Of a DNA stretch of 64,000 nucleotides, positions 36,665 through 45,534 are shown piece by piece; the stretch's first letter is position 1; every line of letters starts with the position of its first letter. Under the pieces are notes generated by a model. The model was not told where the DNA came from. It worked only from the letters and a program-made list of their open reading frames with translations, and made no database searches. Source of the DNA: Burkholderia glumae LMG 2196 = ATCC 33617 (GTDB lineage: Bacteria > Pseudomonadota > Gammaproteobacteria > Burkholderiales > Burkholderiaceae); NCBI RefSeq assembly GCF_000960995.1, contig NZ_CP009434.1, positions 310,001 through 374,000 of the forward strand, written 5' to 3'. Position numbers and translations under genes: made by a program.

Positions 36665-37489
36665 ATGCAGACCCCCACCGAACGCGCGGTCACGCGCGTG
36701 CGTCACCCCCTCAAGCGCCGCGTGCTGACAGTCCGGCGCATCACCCCTGTCACGCCTCATCTGCTGCGCGTCACGCTCGGCGGCGGCGACCTCGACGATT
36801 TCGTCAGCGCCTCGTTCGACGACCACGTCAAGGTATTCTTCCCGGCGCCCGGCGAAGCCGCGCCGGCACTGCCGGAACTCGGCCCGAACGGCCTGCTGCT
36901 GCCCGACGGCGCGCCGAAGCCGATCATGCGTGATTTCACGCCGCGCCGGTACGACCGCGCCGCGCGCGAGCTGGACCTCGAGTTCGTGCTGCACCACCCG
37001 GGGCCGGCCTCGCAGTGGGCCGCACGGGCCGAGGTCGGCCAGACGCTCGCGATCGGCGGCCCGCGCGGATCGTTCGTGGTCCCGACCGATTTCGACTGGC
37101 ATCTGCTGATCGGCGACGACAGCGCGCTGCCGGCAATCGCACGGCGCCTCGCGGAACTGCCGGCCGGCACGCGCGCGGCGGTCGTGATCGAGGTCGCGGA
37201 CGAAACGGCCAAGCTCGACTTCGACACGGCGGCCGACCTCGATGCGATCTGGCGCTATCGCAGCGACCCGGCCGCGGCCGCCGGCGACGGCGCGCAACTG
37301 GTCGCCGCGCTGCGCGACCTGCCGCTGCCGGCCGGCGACGGCTACGTCTGGGCCGCCGGCGAAGCCGCCGCGATGCGCGCGGTGCGCCGGCATCTGTGCG
37401 AAGCGCGCGGCGTCCACAAGTCACGCATCCGCGCGTCGGCATACTGGAAGCGCGGCGCGACCGGCGTCCACGAGTCGCTCGACGACTGA
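36665..37489 (+). CDS. yqjH: siderophore-interacting flavoprotein / ferric reductase (YqjH/ViuB-like)
   Basis: A 274-residue FAD-dependent enzyme. RRITPVTPHLLRVTLGGGDL opens the FAD-binding barrel, and FTPRRYDR is the RxYT-type flavin motif (here RRYD). A C-terminal SIP domain ends with GYVWAAGEAAAMRAVRRHL, the nucleotide-binding WAAGE motif of the family. It reduces ferric siderophores with NADPH to release iron. It is downstream of the His-rich PadR gene by 44 bp and is probably the main target of that regulator, linking nickel excess and iron release as in the E. coli YqjI-YqjH pair. Confidence 0.88.
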   Translation: MQTPTERAVTRVRHPLKRRVLTVRRITPVTPHLLRVTLGGGDLDDFVSASFDDHVKVFFPAPGEAAPALPELGPNGLLLPDGAPKPIMRDFTPRRYDRAARELDLEFVLHHPGPASQWAARAEVGQTLAIGGPRGSFVVPTDFDWHLLIGDDSALPAIARRLAELPAGTRAAVVIEVADETAKLDFDTAADLDAIWRYRSDPAAAAGDGAQLVAALRDLPLPAGDGYVWAAGEAAAMRAVRRHLCEARGVHKSRIRASAYWKRGATGVHESLDD

Positions 37490-37753
37490 CACCGGGCCGC
37501 AGGCCGCGCAGCGTCGCCACCTGCTCGGTAAGCTTGTGAACGGGCGGCGCACGGCATTTGCATCGCCGCCGCGTGTGGTATATATCTCACTGAACGGCCC
37601 GCCGGAGCGCGACCAAATCGCGGCCGGCGGGCCGTCGGCATCGGCCGCCTCGCCTCGCGCAGCACCACGAAGCCAGCCGGCCGCGAACGACAGTGCAGCA
37701 GCCACGCGGTGTCCGCCGACGCGGACCCATGCTCATCGCCACGGCGCACGACC

Positions 37754-37993
37754 ATGACCTCCGATAACAACACGCACGCAGCACTGGCCCGATCGCTCAG
37801 GATCGTCGGCTACGGCGCGCTCGCGGCGCTGGCGATCGCGCTGTTCGTGGCGATGTGCGCGATCCTGCGCGACAGCGCGCTCGACCGCGAAGCGACACAT
37901 CAAGCGCCGACCGACACCCTCGAACTGCACGGCAGCACCGGCGCCTCGCCGGACGCGGCGCCCGAGGCCCCCACCGCGCGCGCGCCGGGCTGA
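37754..37993 (+). CDS. small single-pass membrane protein, 79 residues
   Basis: It begins MTSDNNTHAALARSLRIVGY and has one membrane helix (about residues 20-40, ALAALAIALFVAMCAIL), then an acidic, Thr/Pro-rich tail predicted outside the membrane. No ribosome site stands out (GCACGACC before the ATG). I do not recognise the family. It converges on the PAP2 phosphatase gene. Confidence 0.5.
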   Translation: MTSDNNTHAALARSLRIVGYGALAALAIALFVAMCAILRDSALDREATHQAPTDTLELHGSTGASPDAAPEAPTARAPG

Positions 37994-38095
37994 CGGGCAG
38001 CACGCCGCGCCCCGCACGCCTGGCACTGAAGGCCGTTCCGCCGGCGGGCCGGGCAGGCGCACGCGTCACGCGCATGGCGCCGGCGGCCGGCATGC

Positions 38096-38677
38096 TCAGC
38101 GGCCGCGCGGGCTGCCCGTCGCGAAGGTGCGCAGCGCCTCGCCGGCCCGCTCGATGCGCGCCACCAGCGCGCCGCCGTAGCGCTGCGCGAGCAGCGCGGC
38201 GGCGCTGCCCGTCAGCGCGCCGCCCAGCATGTCGAGCGGCCAGTGAATCCCCGCATACACGCGCGCCCAGGCCACCAGCAGCGCATCGATCGCGGTGGCC
38301 GCACCGAGCGCGCGCGTGGTGCGCGCAAGCCAGAGCCGCGCCGCGACACTCCAGACGAAGGCCATGTGATGGCTCGGAAACGCGCTGTCGGGCGCATGCG
38401 CGATCAGCTGCGTGCCGATGCCGAGCGCAAACGGGCGCGGCGCATACCAGCAGAGCGACATGAGCTGCGCGAGCAGCAGCGCGATGCCGGCGCTCACGGC
38501 GGCCGCGATCGCCGCGCGCCGCATCGCGCGCGTGCCGGTGAGCCAGAGCGCGGCCAGCAGTAAAGGCACCACGCCCACCAGCCAGTCGGCGGCGAACACG
38601 GCCAGATGCGCGACCACCGGCTGCGGATCGCGGCCGGCGTTGAGCGCGGAGAACATCGCGAGATCGAGGTTTGGCAT
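38096..38677 (-). CDS. PAP2-family membrane phosphatase (undecaprenyl-diphosphatase type)
   Basis: A 193-residue membrane protein with about five hydrophobic segments. The lipid-phosphatase motifs are in order: YAPRPFALG (motif 1, here without the leading Lys visible), PSHH (motif 2 with catalytic His) and RVYAGIHWPLDMLGG (motif 3 with Arg, His and Asp). It probably dephosphorylates undecaprenyl diphosphate, recycling the cell-wall lipid carrier and giving bacitracin tolerance, or another lipid phosphate. ATG 38677 (MPNLDLAMFS) is preferred over a longer frame. The same start pattern is seen in BcrC/YbjG-type enzymes. Confidence 0.85.
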   Translation of the reverse strand: MPNLDLAMFSALNAGRDPQPVVAHLAVFAADWLVGVVPLLLAALWLTGTRAMRRAAIAAAVSAGIALLLAQLMSLCWYAPRPFALGIGTQLIAHAPDSAFPSHHMAFVWSVAARLWLARTTRALGAATAIDALLVAWARVYAGIHWPLDMLGGALTGSAAALLAQRYGGALVARIERAGEALRTFATGSPRGR

Positions 38678-39113
38678 GGGACAGGAACCGGCCCGCGCGG
38701 CATCGCGGGGAAACCGCGTCACGCGCGATCACAAGGAAAACGTAATACTGCGCCGCGCTTGAAAGCCGGTCGAAACCGCATGCTGCGGCGCGGCACTTCG
38801 ACGAAGGCGCAGCGTCAAAGTTCACTATGCCGCGCAATAATAAATTCATACGGCACGCAAATCCGATCCCGTATCCTCTCACCTTGGCTGCCGAACCCGC
38901 TCATCCTGGCCCGCGCAGCAGCGCGGCGGCGGCGCGGGACGTGCCGGCACCGGCTCGGCGATCGAGCCGATTGCCGGCGGCGATGCACGAACATCGGGGC
39001 GTCGCCGCTACAAATTAAGCAATAAACTTTTCCGCGTGCGGCGCCGCACAATCGATCTGCAAGCGAATACGATTACGACACCCGCCATCCGCAGCGATCC
39101 ACTAGGAGTCCGC
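38678..39113. other. gene-free, low-GC region upstream of the acetoacetate operon
   Basis: About 436 bp, with AT-rich patches (38824-38860, 39009-39080) that stand out from the surrounding GC. They probably hold the promoter of the adc-hbd-patatin operon. No gene, dyad or terminator is evident. Confidence 0.5.
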
Positions 39114-39854
39114 ATGAACCCGAGTCAAGTCCGGTCCCAAGCGTTCGCAATGCCGCTCACGAATCCCGCCTTCCCGATGGGCCCGTACCGCTTCATCGAT
39201 CGTGAGTTCCTGATCATCACCTATCGCACCGATCTGGATCGGCTGCGGGAAGTCGTCCCCGAGCCGCTGAAGGTCACGCAGCCGCTCGTCCACTACGAGT
39301 TCATCCGCATGCCCGATTCCACGGGCTTCGGCGATTACACCGAGAGCGGCCAGGTGATTCCGGTGGAGTTCGACGGCAAGCCGGGCGGCTACACGCTCGC
39401 GATGTACCTGAACGATCACCCGCCGATCGCGGGCGGCCGCGAATTGTGGGGATTCCCGAAGAAGCTCGCGCAGCCGACGCTGGAAACCCACATCGACACG
39501 CTGCTCGGCACGCTCGACTACGGTCCGGTGCGCGTCGCGACGGGCACCATGGGCTACAAGCACAAGGAACTCGATCTCGTCGAGCAGCAGCAGCGCCTGG
39601 CCGGCGCGAACTATCTGCTGAAGATCATTCCGCACGTGGACGGCAGCCCGCGCATCTGCGAGCTGGTGCGCTACTACCTGCAGGACATCCGCATGAAGGG
39701 CGCCTGGACCGGCCCGGCCTCGCTGCATCTGGCGCCGCACGCGCTCGCGCCGGTGGCCGACCTGCCGGTGCTGGAGATCGTCGAGGCGCGCCACATCGTC
39801 GCCGACCTCACGCTCGGGCTCGGCGAAGTGGTCTACGATTACCTCGCGCAGTAA
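39114..39854 (+). CDS. adc: acetoacetate decarboxylase
   Basis: A 246-residue enzyme converting acetoacetate to acetone and CO2. GGRELWGFPKKLAQPTLE contains the paired lysines of the family, one forming the Schiff base with its pKa lowered by the other. Length matches clostridial Adc. AGGAG lies 6-7 bases before ATG 39114. It heads an operon with 3-hydroxybutyrate dehydrogenase (58 bp gap) and a patatin-like protein (overlap). The set suggests handling of ketone bodies from polyhydroxybutyrate or fatty-acid breakdown. Confidence 0.92.
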   Translation: MNPSQVRSQAFAMPLTNPAFPMGPYRFIDREFLIITYRTDLDRLREVVPEPLKVTQPLVHYEFIRMPDSTGFGDYTESGQVIPVEFDGKPGGYTLAMYLNDHPPIAGGRELWGFPKKLAQPTLETHIDTLLGTLDYGPVRVATGTMGYKHKELDLVEQQQRLAGANYLLKIIPHVDGSPRICELVRYYLQDIRMKGAWTGPASLHLAPHALAPVADLPVLEIVEARHIVADLTLGLGEVVYDYLAQ

Positions 39855-39912
39855 GCCCCTGCGGCTCCGCTTCTTTCAACCCTCATCCAATCATCAGACG
39901 GGAACAACGATC

Positions 39913-40698
39913 ATGAGCAATCTGAATGGCAAGACCGCGGTCGTGACGGGCGCCGCGAGCGGCATCGGCAAGGAAATCGCACTGCAACTGGCCAGGGCGG
40001 GCGCGGCCGTGGTGATCGCCGACCTGAACCAGGACGGCGCGAACGCGGTGGCCGGGCAGATCACGCAGGCGGGCGGCAAGGCGCTCGGCGTGGCGATGGA
40101 CGTCACCAACGAGGACGCGGTGAACGCGGGCATCGACAAGGCCGCGCAGACCTTCGGCACGATCGACATCCTGGTGTCGAACGCCGGCATCCAGATCGTC
40201 AATCCGATCGAGAACTACTCGTTCGCCGATTGGAAGAAGATGCAGGCGATCCACGTGGACGGCGCGTTCCTGACCACCAAGGCCGCGCTCAAGCACATGT
40301 ACAAGGACGACCGCGGCGGCGTGGTGATCTACATGGGCTCGGTGCATTCGCACGAGGCATCGCCGCTGAAGTCGGCCTACGTGACGGCCAAGCACGGCCT
40401 GCTCGGGCTCGCGCGCGTGCTGGCCAAGGAAGGCGCGAAGCACAACGTGCGCTCGCACGTGGTCTGCCCGGGCTTCGTGCGCACGCCGCTCGTCGACAAG
40501 CAGATCCCCGAGCAGGCCAAGGAGCTCGGCATCAGCGAGGAGGACGTCATCAAGAAGGTGATGCTCGGCAATACCGTGGACGGCGTGTTCACGACGGTGG
40601 AGGACGTGGCGCAGACGGTGCTGTTCCTGTCGGCGTTCCCGAGCGCGGCGTTCACGGGCCAGTCGTTCGTCGTCAGCCACGGCTGGTTCATGCAATGA
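39913..40698 (+). CDS. bdhA: 3-hydroxybutyrate dehydrogenase (SDR)
   Basis: A 261-residue classical SDR. TGAASGIGK is the NAD-binding glycine motif, SNAG follows, and the catalytic Ser, Tyr and Lys are in MGSVHSHEASPLKSAYVTAK. The C-terminal HGWFMQ and the QIPEQAKELGISEEDVIKKV segment are typical of D-3-hydroxybutyrate dehydrogenases, which interconvert 3-hydroxybutyrate and acetoacetate. This feeds the decarboxylase encoded just upstream. Its stop overlaps the next start (ATGA). Confidence 0.93.
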   Translation: MSNLNGKTAVVTGAASGIGKEIALQLARAGAAVVIADLNQDGANAVAGQITQAGGKALGVAMDVTNEDAVNAGIDKAAQTFGTIDILVSNAGIQIVNPIENYSFADWKKMQAIHVDGAFLTTKAALKHMYKDDRGGVVIYMGSVHSHEASPLKSAYVTAKHGLLGLARVLAKEGAKHNVRSHVVCPGFVRTPLVDKQIPEQAKELGISEEDVIKKVMLGNTVDGVFTTVEDVAQTVLFLSAFPSAAFTGQSFVVSHGWFMQ

Positions 40699-41906
40699 AG
40701 CCGGGCGCCCGCACCGAGGGGCCGGCCGGCGAGCCCGACCCGCAGCCGCAGGCCGGCGCGCCGCTGGCGCACACGCTGCCCTACGAGACGGTCGCGCTCG
40801 TGCTGCAGGGCGGCGGCGCGCTCGGCGCCTATCAGGCCGGCGTGTTCGAAGGGCTGCACGAGGCCGGCATCCCGCTGAACTGGATCGCCGGCATCTCGAT
40901 CGGCGCGCTCAACACCGCGCTGATCGCCGGCAATCCGCCCGAGCGGCAGCTCGAGCGGCTGCGCGAGTTCTGGAACCGGATCTGCCAGCCGGCGTTCTTC
41001 CCGGCCTTGCCGGCCGCGCTCGAGTTCGCGCTGTTCAACAGCGTCGATTCGGTGCGCCAGGCGTTCACGGCCTCGCAGGCGGCCAGCGCGATCCTGCAGG
41101 GGCAGCGCGGCTTCTTCGTGCCGCGCTTCCCGCCGCCGCTGCCCGGCGTGCGCGACGATCCCAGGCGCGTCAGCTACTACGACACCTCGGCGCTGCGCGC
41201 CACGCTGCTCGAGCTCTGCGATTTCGACCGCATCAACTCGGACGAGATCCGCGTGTCGGTGGGCGCGGTCAACGTCGCCACCGGCAACTTCATCTACTTC
41301 GACAACACCCGCATGACGCTGCGCCCCGAGCACTTCATGGCCTCGGGCGCGCTGCCGCCGGCGTTCCCGCCGGTGGAGATCGACGGCGAGTTCTACTGGG
41401 ACGGCGGGGTGGTGTCGAACACGCCGTTGATGGAAGTGCTGCGCGCCTCGCCGCGACGCGACACGCTGGCGTTCCAGGTGGACCTCTGGAACGCGCGCGG
41501 GCCGCTGCCGGGCACGCTCGCCGACGTCACCGAGCGTATGAAGGACGTGCAGTATTCGAGCCGCACGCGTTTCGTCACCGACACGCTGCAGCGCGAACAG
41601 CGCTTTCGCAACGTGCTGCGCCGCGTGCTCGAACTGGTGCCGGAGGAGCTGCGCAACAGCGATCCGTGGGCACAGCAGGCGGCCGTGCTGTCGACCGGCA
41701 AGCGCTACAACGTGCAGCATCTGATCTACCATCAGAAGACGTACGAGCACGACTACAAGGACTACCAGTTCGGGTTGTCGACGATGCGCGACCACTGGTC
41801 CGCGGGGCTCACCGACATTCGCAGGACGCTGGCCGTGCCGGATGCGCTGGCGTTGCCCGAGAACGACGCCGGGTTCGTCACGCACGACATCTACCGTCCC
41901 CGCTGA
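40695..41906 (+). CDS. patatin-like phospholipase / acyl hydrolase
   Basis: A 403-residue protein of the DUF3734-containing patatin group. VLQGGGALGAYQAGV is the oxyanion glycine motif, GISIG contains the nucleophile Ser, and the catalytic Asp is in DGGV. A C-terminal extension beyond the patatin fold (about residues 300-403, YNVQHLIYHQKTYEHDYKDY) is the DUF3734 part. ATG 40695 overlaps the dehydrogenase stop (ATGA), so translation is coupled. In this context a lipase or polyhydroxybutyrate-associated depolymerase role is possible, inferred from the operon. Confidence 0.9.
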   Translation: MKPGARTEGPAGEPDPQPQAGAPLAHTLPYETVALVLQGGGALGAYQAGVFEGLHEAGIPLNWIAGISIGALNTALIAGNPPERQLERLREFWNRICQPAFFPALPAALEFALFNSVDSVRQAFTASQAASAILQGQRGFFVPRFPPPLPGVRDDPRRVSYYDTSALRATLLELCDFDRINSDEIRVSVGAVNVATGNFIYFDNTRMTLRPEHFMASGALPPAFPPVEIDGEFYWDGGVVSNTPLMEVLRASPRRDTLAFQVDLWNARGPLPGTLADVTERMKDVQYSSRTRFVTDTLQREQRFRNVLRRVLELVPEELRNSDPWAQQAAVLSTGKRYNVQHLIYHQKTYEHDYKDYQFGLSTMRDHWSAGLTDIRRTLAVPDALALPENDAGFVTHDIYRPR

Positions 41907-41973
41907 GGCTCGCGCTCACGCGGCCGGCGCGGCCCGCGCCGGCCGCGTTGTCGTTTTCTTCCGCGCTTTCGTC

Positions 41974-42438
41974 ATGCCGATCCTGCTCGCTCTTTTCATG
42001 TTGGCCGCGCTCGCATGGGGCGCGATCGTGGCGTTTCGCGACGCCGCCGCGCAGTTCGGCGTCGGCATCGCGACCGCCCTCGCCGCCGCGGCCGCGGCGC
42101 TGCTGGCCGCCGCGCTGGCCGCCTGGGCCCGGCGCCGCCGCGAGATCGCGCCGAACACCCGGGAAGGCGGCTGGACGCATGGCATGCGCCACGGCTCGGC
42201 CGCACTGAAACTGTCCTCGACGCAGGGGCTGCTCTGGCTGTCGCGCGACGGCCGCGACGTGCATCTCACGCTCAGCGAAGTCGGTGCCTGCGAGGCGCGA
42301 TGCGTGGATCGGCACTGGTGCCTGGTGGTCGGCTTTCGCGACGCGTCGCGCGCGGCATGGACGCTGCCGATGCCGGACCGGCGCGCCGCCCGGCGCTGGG
42401 CGCGCGTGGTGACGCTGGGGCGGGCGGGCAGGCTGTGA
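41974..42438 (+). CDS. hypothetical membrane protein, 154 residues
   Basis: Two adjacent hydrophobic segments at the N-terminus (MPILLALFMLAALAWGAIVA, then VGIATALAAAAAALLAAALA) precede a cytoplasmic domain of about 90 residues containing LKLSSTQGLLWLSRDGRDVH. The domain looks beta-rich and could be PH-like. No family is recognised. It is 67 bp downstream of the patatin gene on the same strand and may be the last gene of that operon. Confidence 0.55.
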   Translation: MPILLALFMLAALAWGAIVAFRDAAAQFGVGIATALAAAAAALLAAALAAWARRRREIAPNTREGGWTHGMRHGSAALKLSSTQGLLWLSRDGRDVHLTLSEVGACEARCVDRHWCLVVGFRDASRAAWTLPMPDRRAARRWARVVTLGRAGRL

Positions 42439-42476
42439 GACGACGGGCGCCCGCTCGCGCATCCGCCAGAAGAAAA

Positions 42477-42501
42477 CCCCTCGCTGCGGGCAGACGAGGG
42501 G
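42477..42501 (-). terminator. intrinsic terminator after kdgD
   Basis: CCCCTCG / CGAGGGG stem of 7 bp with an 11-nt loop; on the minus strand it is followed by TTTTCTTC. It lies downstream of kdgD and between convergent genes. Confidence 0.7.
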
Positions 42502-42579
42502 CTCAAGGAGTAGTCGCGAGCGACGAGCGCCGAAGGCGCTCGTCCGCCTGCCGCGAGCCGGCCGCTCGCAGCGCCGCGC

Positions 42580-43497
42580 TTACTGCGCGCCGAGCTGCTT
42601 GATCAGCGCGTCGAGCTGGGCCAGTTCGGCTTCGTCCAGGTCGGTGAGCGGGGCGCGCACCGGGCCGGCGTCGTGGCCGACCAGCTTCGCGCCGGCCTTC
42701 ACGATGCTGACCGCGTAGCCGGCGCGGCGGTTGCGGATCTTCAGGTACGGCAGGAAGAAGTCGTCGATCAGCTTGCCGACCGTGGCGTGGTCGTCGGCCG
42801 CGATCGCGCGGTAGAAGTCCATCGCCGTCTTCGGGATGAAGTTGAACACCGCCGAGGAGTACACCGGCACGCCCAGCGCCTTGTAGGCCGCGGCATAGAC
42901 TTCCGCGGTGGGCAGGCCGCCGAGGTAGGCGAAGCGCTCGCCCAGGCGGCGGCGGATGGTGACCATCGCCTCGATCTCGCCCACGCCGTCCTTGAAGCCG
43001 ATCAGGTTCGGGCAGCGCTCGGCCAGCCGCTCGAGCATGTCGGCGTTGAGCTTGGAGTTGGCGCGGTTGTAGATGATCACGCCGATGTCGGGCACGGCCT
43101 TGCAGACTTCCTCGGCGTGCGCGGCGATGCCTTCCTGCGAGGCTTCGGTCAGGTAGTGCGGCATCAGCAGGATGCCGTTGGCGCCCAGGCGCTGGGCTTC
43201 CTTGGCGTACTCGATGGCCACGCGCGTGGGGCCGCCGGCACCGGCCAGGATCGGCACCTTGCCCTTGCAGGTTGCGGTGGCGGTGCGCACCACGTTCGAG
43301 TAGTCCTCACGCGTGAGCGAGAAGAATTCGCCGGTGCCGCCGGCCACGAACAGGGCCGAGGCGCCGTAGGGGGCGAGCCATTCGAGGCGTTCGACGTAGG
43401 TGCCCGGGCGGAAGTTGCCCTCGGCGTCGAAGTCGGTGACGGGGAAGGACAGCAGCCCTTCCGAAATGATCTGCTTGAGTTCCTGAGGCGTGGTCAT
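42580..43497 (-). CDS. kdgD: 5-dehydro-4-deoxyglucarate dehydratase
   Basis: A 305-residue member of the DapA/NAL superfamily. ALFVAGGTGEFFSLTREDY and ILAGAGG are the substrate-binding segments; NRANSKL and IGFKDGVGE place the Schiff-base Lys in GFKDG. These features match 5-keto-4-deoxyglucarate dehydratase/decarboxylase, which makes 2,5-dioxopentanoate from the product of GudD. It is 84 bp downstream of gudD in the same direction, forming the glucarate pathway. Confidence 0.92.
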   Translation of the reverse strand: MTTPQELKQIISEGLLSFPVTDFDAEGNFRPGTYVERLEWLAPYGASALFVAGGTGEFFSLTREDYSNVVRTATATCKGKVPILAGAGGPTRVAIEYAKEAQRLGANGILLMPHYLTEASQEGIAAHAEEVCKAVPDIGVIIYNRANSKLNADMLERLAERCPNLIGFKDGVGEIEAMVTIRRRLGERFAYLGGLPTAEVYAAAYKALGVPVYSSAVFNFIPKTAMDFYRAIAADDHATVGKLIDDFFLPYLKIRNRRAGYAVSIVKAGAKLVGHDAGPVRAPLTDLDEAELAQLDALIKQLGAQ

Positions 43498-43581
43498 GGC
43501 GTTGCCGGATGCGGAGTCGGTTGGATGAGGGGCGGTTTCGACCGCTTGCGGAGTTCGAGGCGGCGGCGGCCGGCGCGCTGA

Positions 43582-44931
43582 TCAGCGCACGAGGCACGGA
43601 CGCTTGTTGTCGAACTTCCAGTTCGGGATCAGGTACTGCATGGCGATGCCGTCGTCGCGCGCGCCCAGGCCGTGCTGCTCGTACAGCGCATGGGCGCGCT
43701 CCAGCGCATCCATGTCGGGCTCGATGCCGAGGCCCGGCTTGGCGGGCACCTTCACCTTGCCGCCGACGATCTGCAGCGGGTTCTGCGTCAGGAACTGGCC
43801 GTCCTGCCAGATCCAGTGGGTGTCGATCGCGGTGATCCTGCCCGGCGCGGCCGCGGCCACGTGGGTGAACATCGCCAGCGAGACGTCGAAGTGATTGTTC
43901 GAGTGCGAGCCCCAGGTCAGGCCCCAGTCGTTGCACATCTGCGCGACGCGCACCGAGCCCTGCATGGTCCAGAAGTGCGGATCGGCAAGCGGAATGTCCA
44001 CCGATTGCAGCTGGATCGCGTGGCCCATCTGGCGCCAGTCGGTGGCGATCATGTTGGTGGCCGTCGGCAGGCCGGTGGCGCGGCGGAACTCGGCCATCAC
44101 CTCGCGGCCCGAATAGCCGTTCTCGGCACCGCACGGGTCTTCCGCGTAGGCGAGCACGCCATGCATGTCGCGGCACAGGCGCACCGCCTCGGCCAGCGAC
44201 CAGGCACCGTTCGGGTCGAGCGTCACGCGCGCGTTCGGGAACCGCTCGGCCAGCGCACGGGCCGCCTCGATCTCCGCGTCGCCGGCCAGCACGCCGCCCT
44301 TGAGCTTGAAGTCGTTGAAGCCGTAGCGCGCCTGCGCGGCCTCGGCCAGCCGCACCACCGCCTCCGGCGTCATCGCCTCCTCGGTGCGCAGCCGCTCCCA
44401 GTCGTCGCGGCCATCGGCACCGCTCGCGTAGGGCAGGTCGGTCCGGTTGCGGTCGCCGATGTAGAACAGGTAGCCGAGCATCTCCACCTCGTCGCGTTGC
44501 TGGCCTTCGCCGAGCAGCGCCGCGACCGGCACGTTCAGGTGCTGGCCGAGCAGGTCCAGCAGCGCCGCCTCGAGCGCGGTGACGGCATGGATCGTGGTGC
44601 GCAGGTCGAAGGTCTGCAGGCCGCGGCCGCCGGCGTCGCGATCGGCGAACTGCGAGCGCACGCGGTTCAGCACCGCCTGCAGGTTGCCGATCGACTGGCC
44701 CACCACGATCTCGCGCGCGTCGTCGATGGTCTTGCGAATCGCCTCGCCGCCCGGCACTTCGCCGATGCCGGTGTGGCCGCTGCTGTCGCGCAGGATCACG
44801 ATGTTGCGCGTGAAGAACGGGCCATGCGCGCCGCTCAGGTTCATCAGCATGCTGTCGCGGCCGGCCACCGGCACGACGCGCAGCTCGTTCACGACGGGGG
44901 TGGCGTTCGCCTGGACGGAGTTCGAGGTCAT
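43582..44931 (-). CDS. gudD: glucarate dehydratase
   Basis: A 449-residue enolase-superfamily enzyme. The N-terminal cap starts with PVVNELRVVPVAGRDSMLMN; the barrel shows the NDFKLKGG Lys motif, VTLDPNGAW (metal Asp), CGAENGYSGREVM and DWRQMGHAIQLQ, and the His/Asp dyad in TWGSHSNNHFDVS. It dehydrates D-glucarate (and L-idarate) to 5-keto-4-deoxyglucarate. ATG 44931 is preferred over ATG 44937 because CAGG is then 8 bases upstream. A GntR regulator is divergent. Confidence 0.93.
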   Translation of the reverse strand: MTSNSVQANATPVVNELRVVPVAGRDSMLMNLSGAHGPFFTRNIVILRDSSGHTGIGEVPGGEAIRKTIDDAREIVVGQSIGNLQAVLNRVRSQFADRDAGGRGLQTFDLRTTIHAVTALEAALLDLLGQHLNVPVAALLGEGQQRDEVEMLGYLFYIGDRNRTDLPYASGADGRDDWERLRTEEAMTPEAVVRLAEAAQARYGFNDFKLKGGVLAGDAEIEAARALAERFPNARVTLDPNGAWSLAEAVRLCRDMHGVLAYAEDPCGAENGYSGREVMAEFRRATGLPTATNMIATDWRQMGHAIQLQSVDIPLADPHFWTMQGSVRVAQMCNDWGLTWGSHSNNHFDVSLAMFTHVAAAAPGRITAIDTHWIWQDGQFLTQNPLQIVGGKVKVPAKPGLGIEPDMDALERAHALYEQHGLGARDDGIAMQYLIPNWKFDNKRPCLVR

Positions 44932-45534
44932 GTGCATTACCTGGAAAAGGCGCTGCGATCAGCGCCGGGGTGAAGGAAAACGGCAGCGCCACGCGGGCGC
45001 CGCCCGGCCGGGGCGGGCGTTCCACGCGGCCGGCCCGACGGCGCGCCGGCTTTCCGGCGCCGTGCGCGGCCGGATCAAGCTCGCGCACCCGCTGACGGAT
45101 TCGGGCTGCCCTCGTTGTGATACGTTGTCTGATGACATTGTAGTCTGATGACCGGAGCCTCGGTTAGCCGCGTTAACCCTGTAACAGTGTCACCCTTTCC
45201 CATCGGTCATCCCAAGCCGTGATCGCGGCGCGCGGGCGGCGCGTCATGTCAAATACTAGGACGTCTGACAACAAGGACGCATCGGCGAATCCGCCCAGCT
45301 TGGCATTCCCGCGCGCCGTCTGTCGTCAGATAAGCCGGTGCAAAGGCTCGCCGCCGCGCGACAGACCGGCAACGCCCGGTATTTCTCCGTGATTTCCCGA
45401 TATTTCGCCCGCAAACGCGCGCGAATGTCGTCATTCGAAACGTTTGCGGCTATGATGCCGCGTGCCGGGACATCGGATGACATCGCCGAGCCTCCCGCCG
45501 CCCAGCCCTCCGATTCCGCCCACCACCACCATCC
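44932..45534. other. glucarate promoter region
   Basis: About 600 bp between the divergent gudD and GntR genes, no gene supported. It holds the GTCTGATGAC repeats at 45127-45152 and further related half-sites: ACGTCTGACAAC (45261-45273 region) and TGTCGTCAGATAAG (45319-45333 region). Confidence 0.6.
45127..45152. promoter_or_regulatory. candidate GntR operator repeats
   Basis: GTCTGATGAC occurs at 45127-45136 and 45143-45152, a 16-bp interval, within 200 bp upstream of gudD. Related half-sites lie closer to the GntR gene. The repeats are probably the binding sites of the divergent GntR regulator. Confidence 0.6.
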
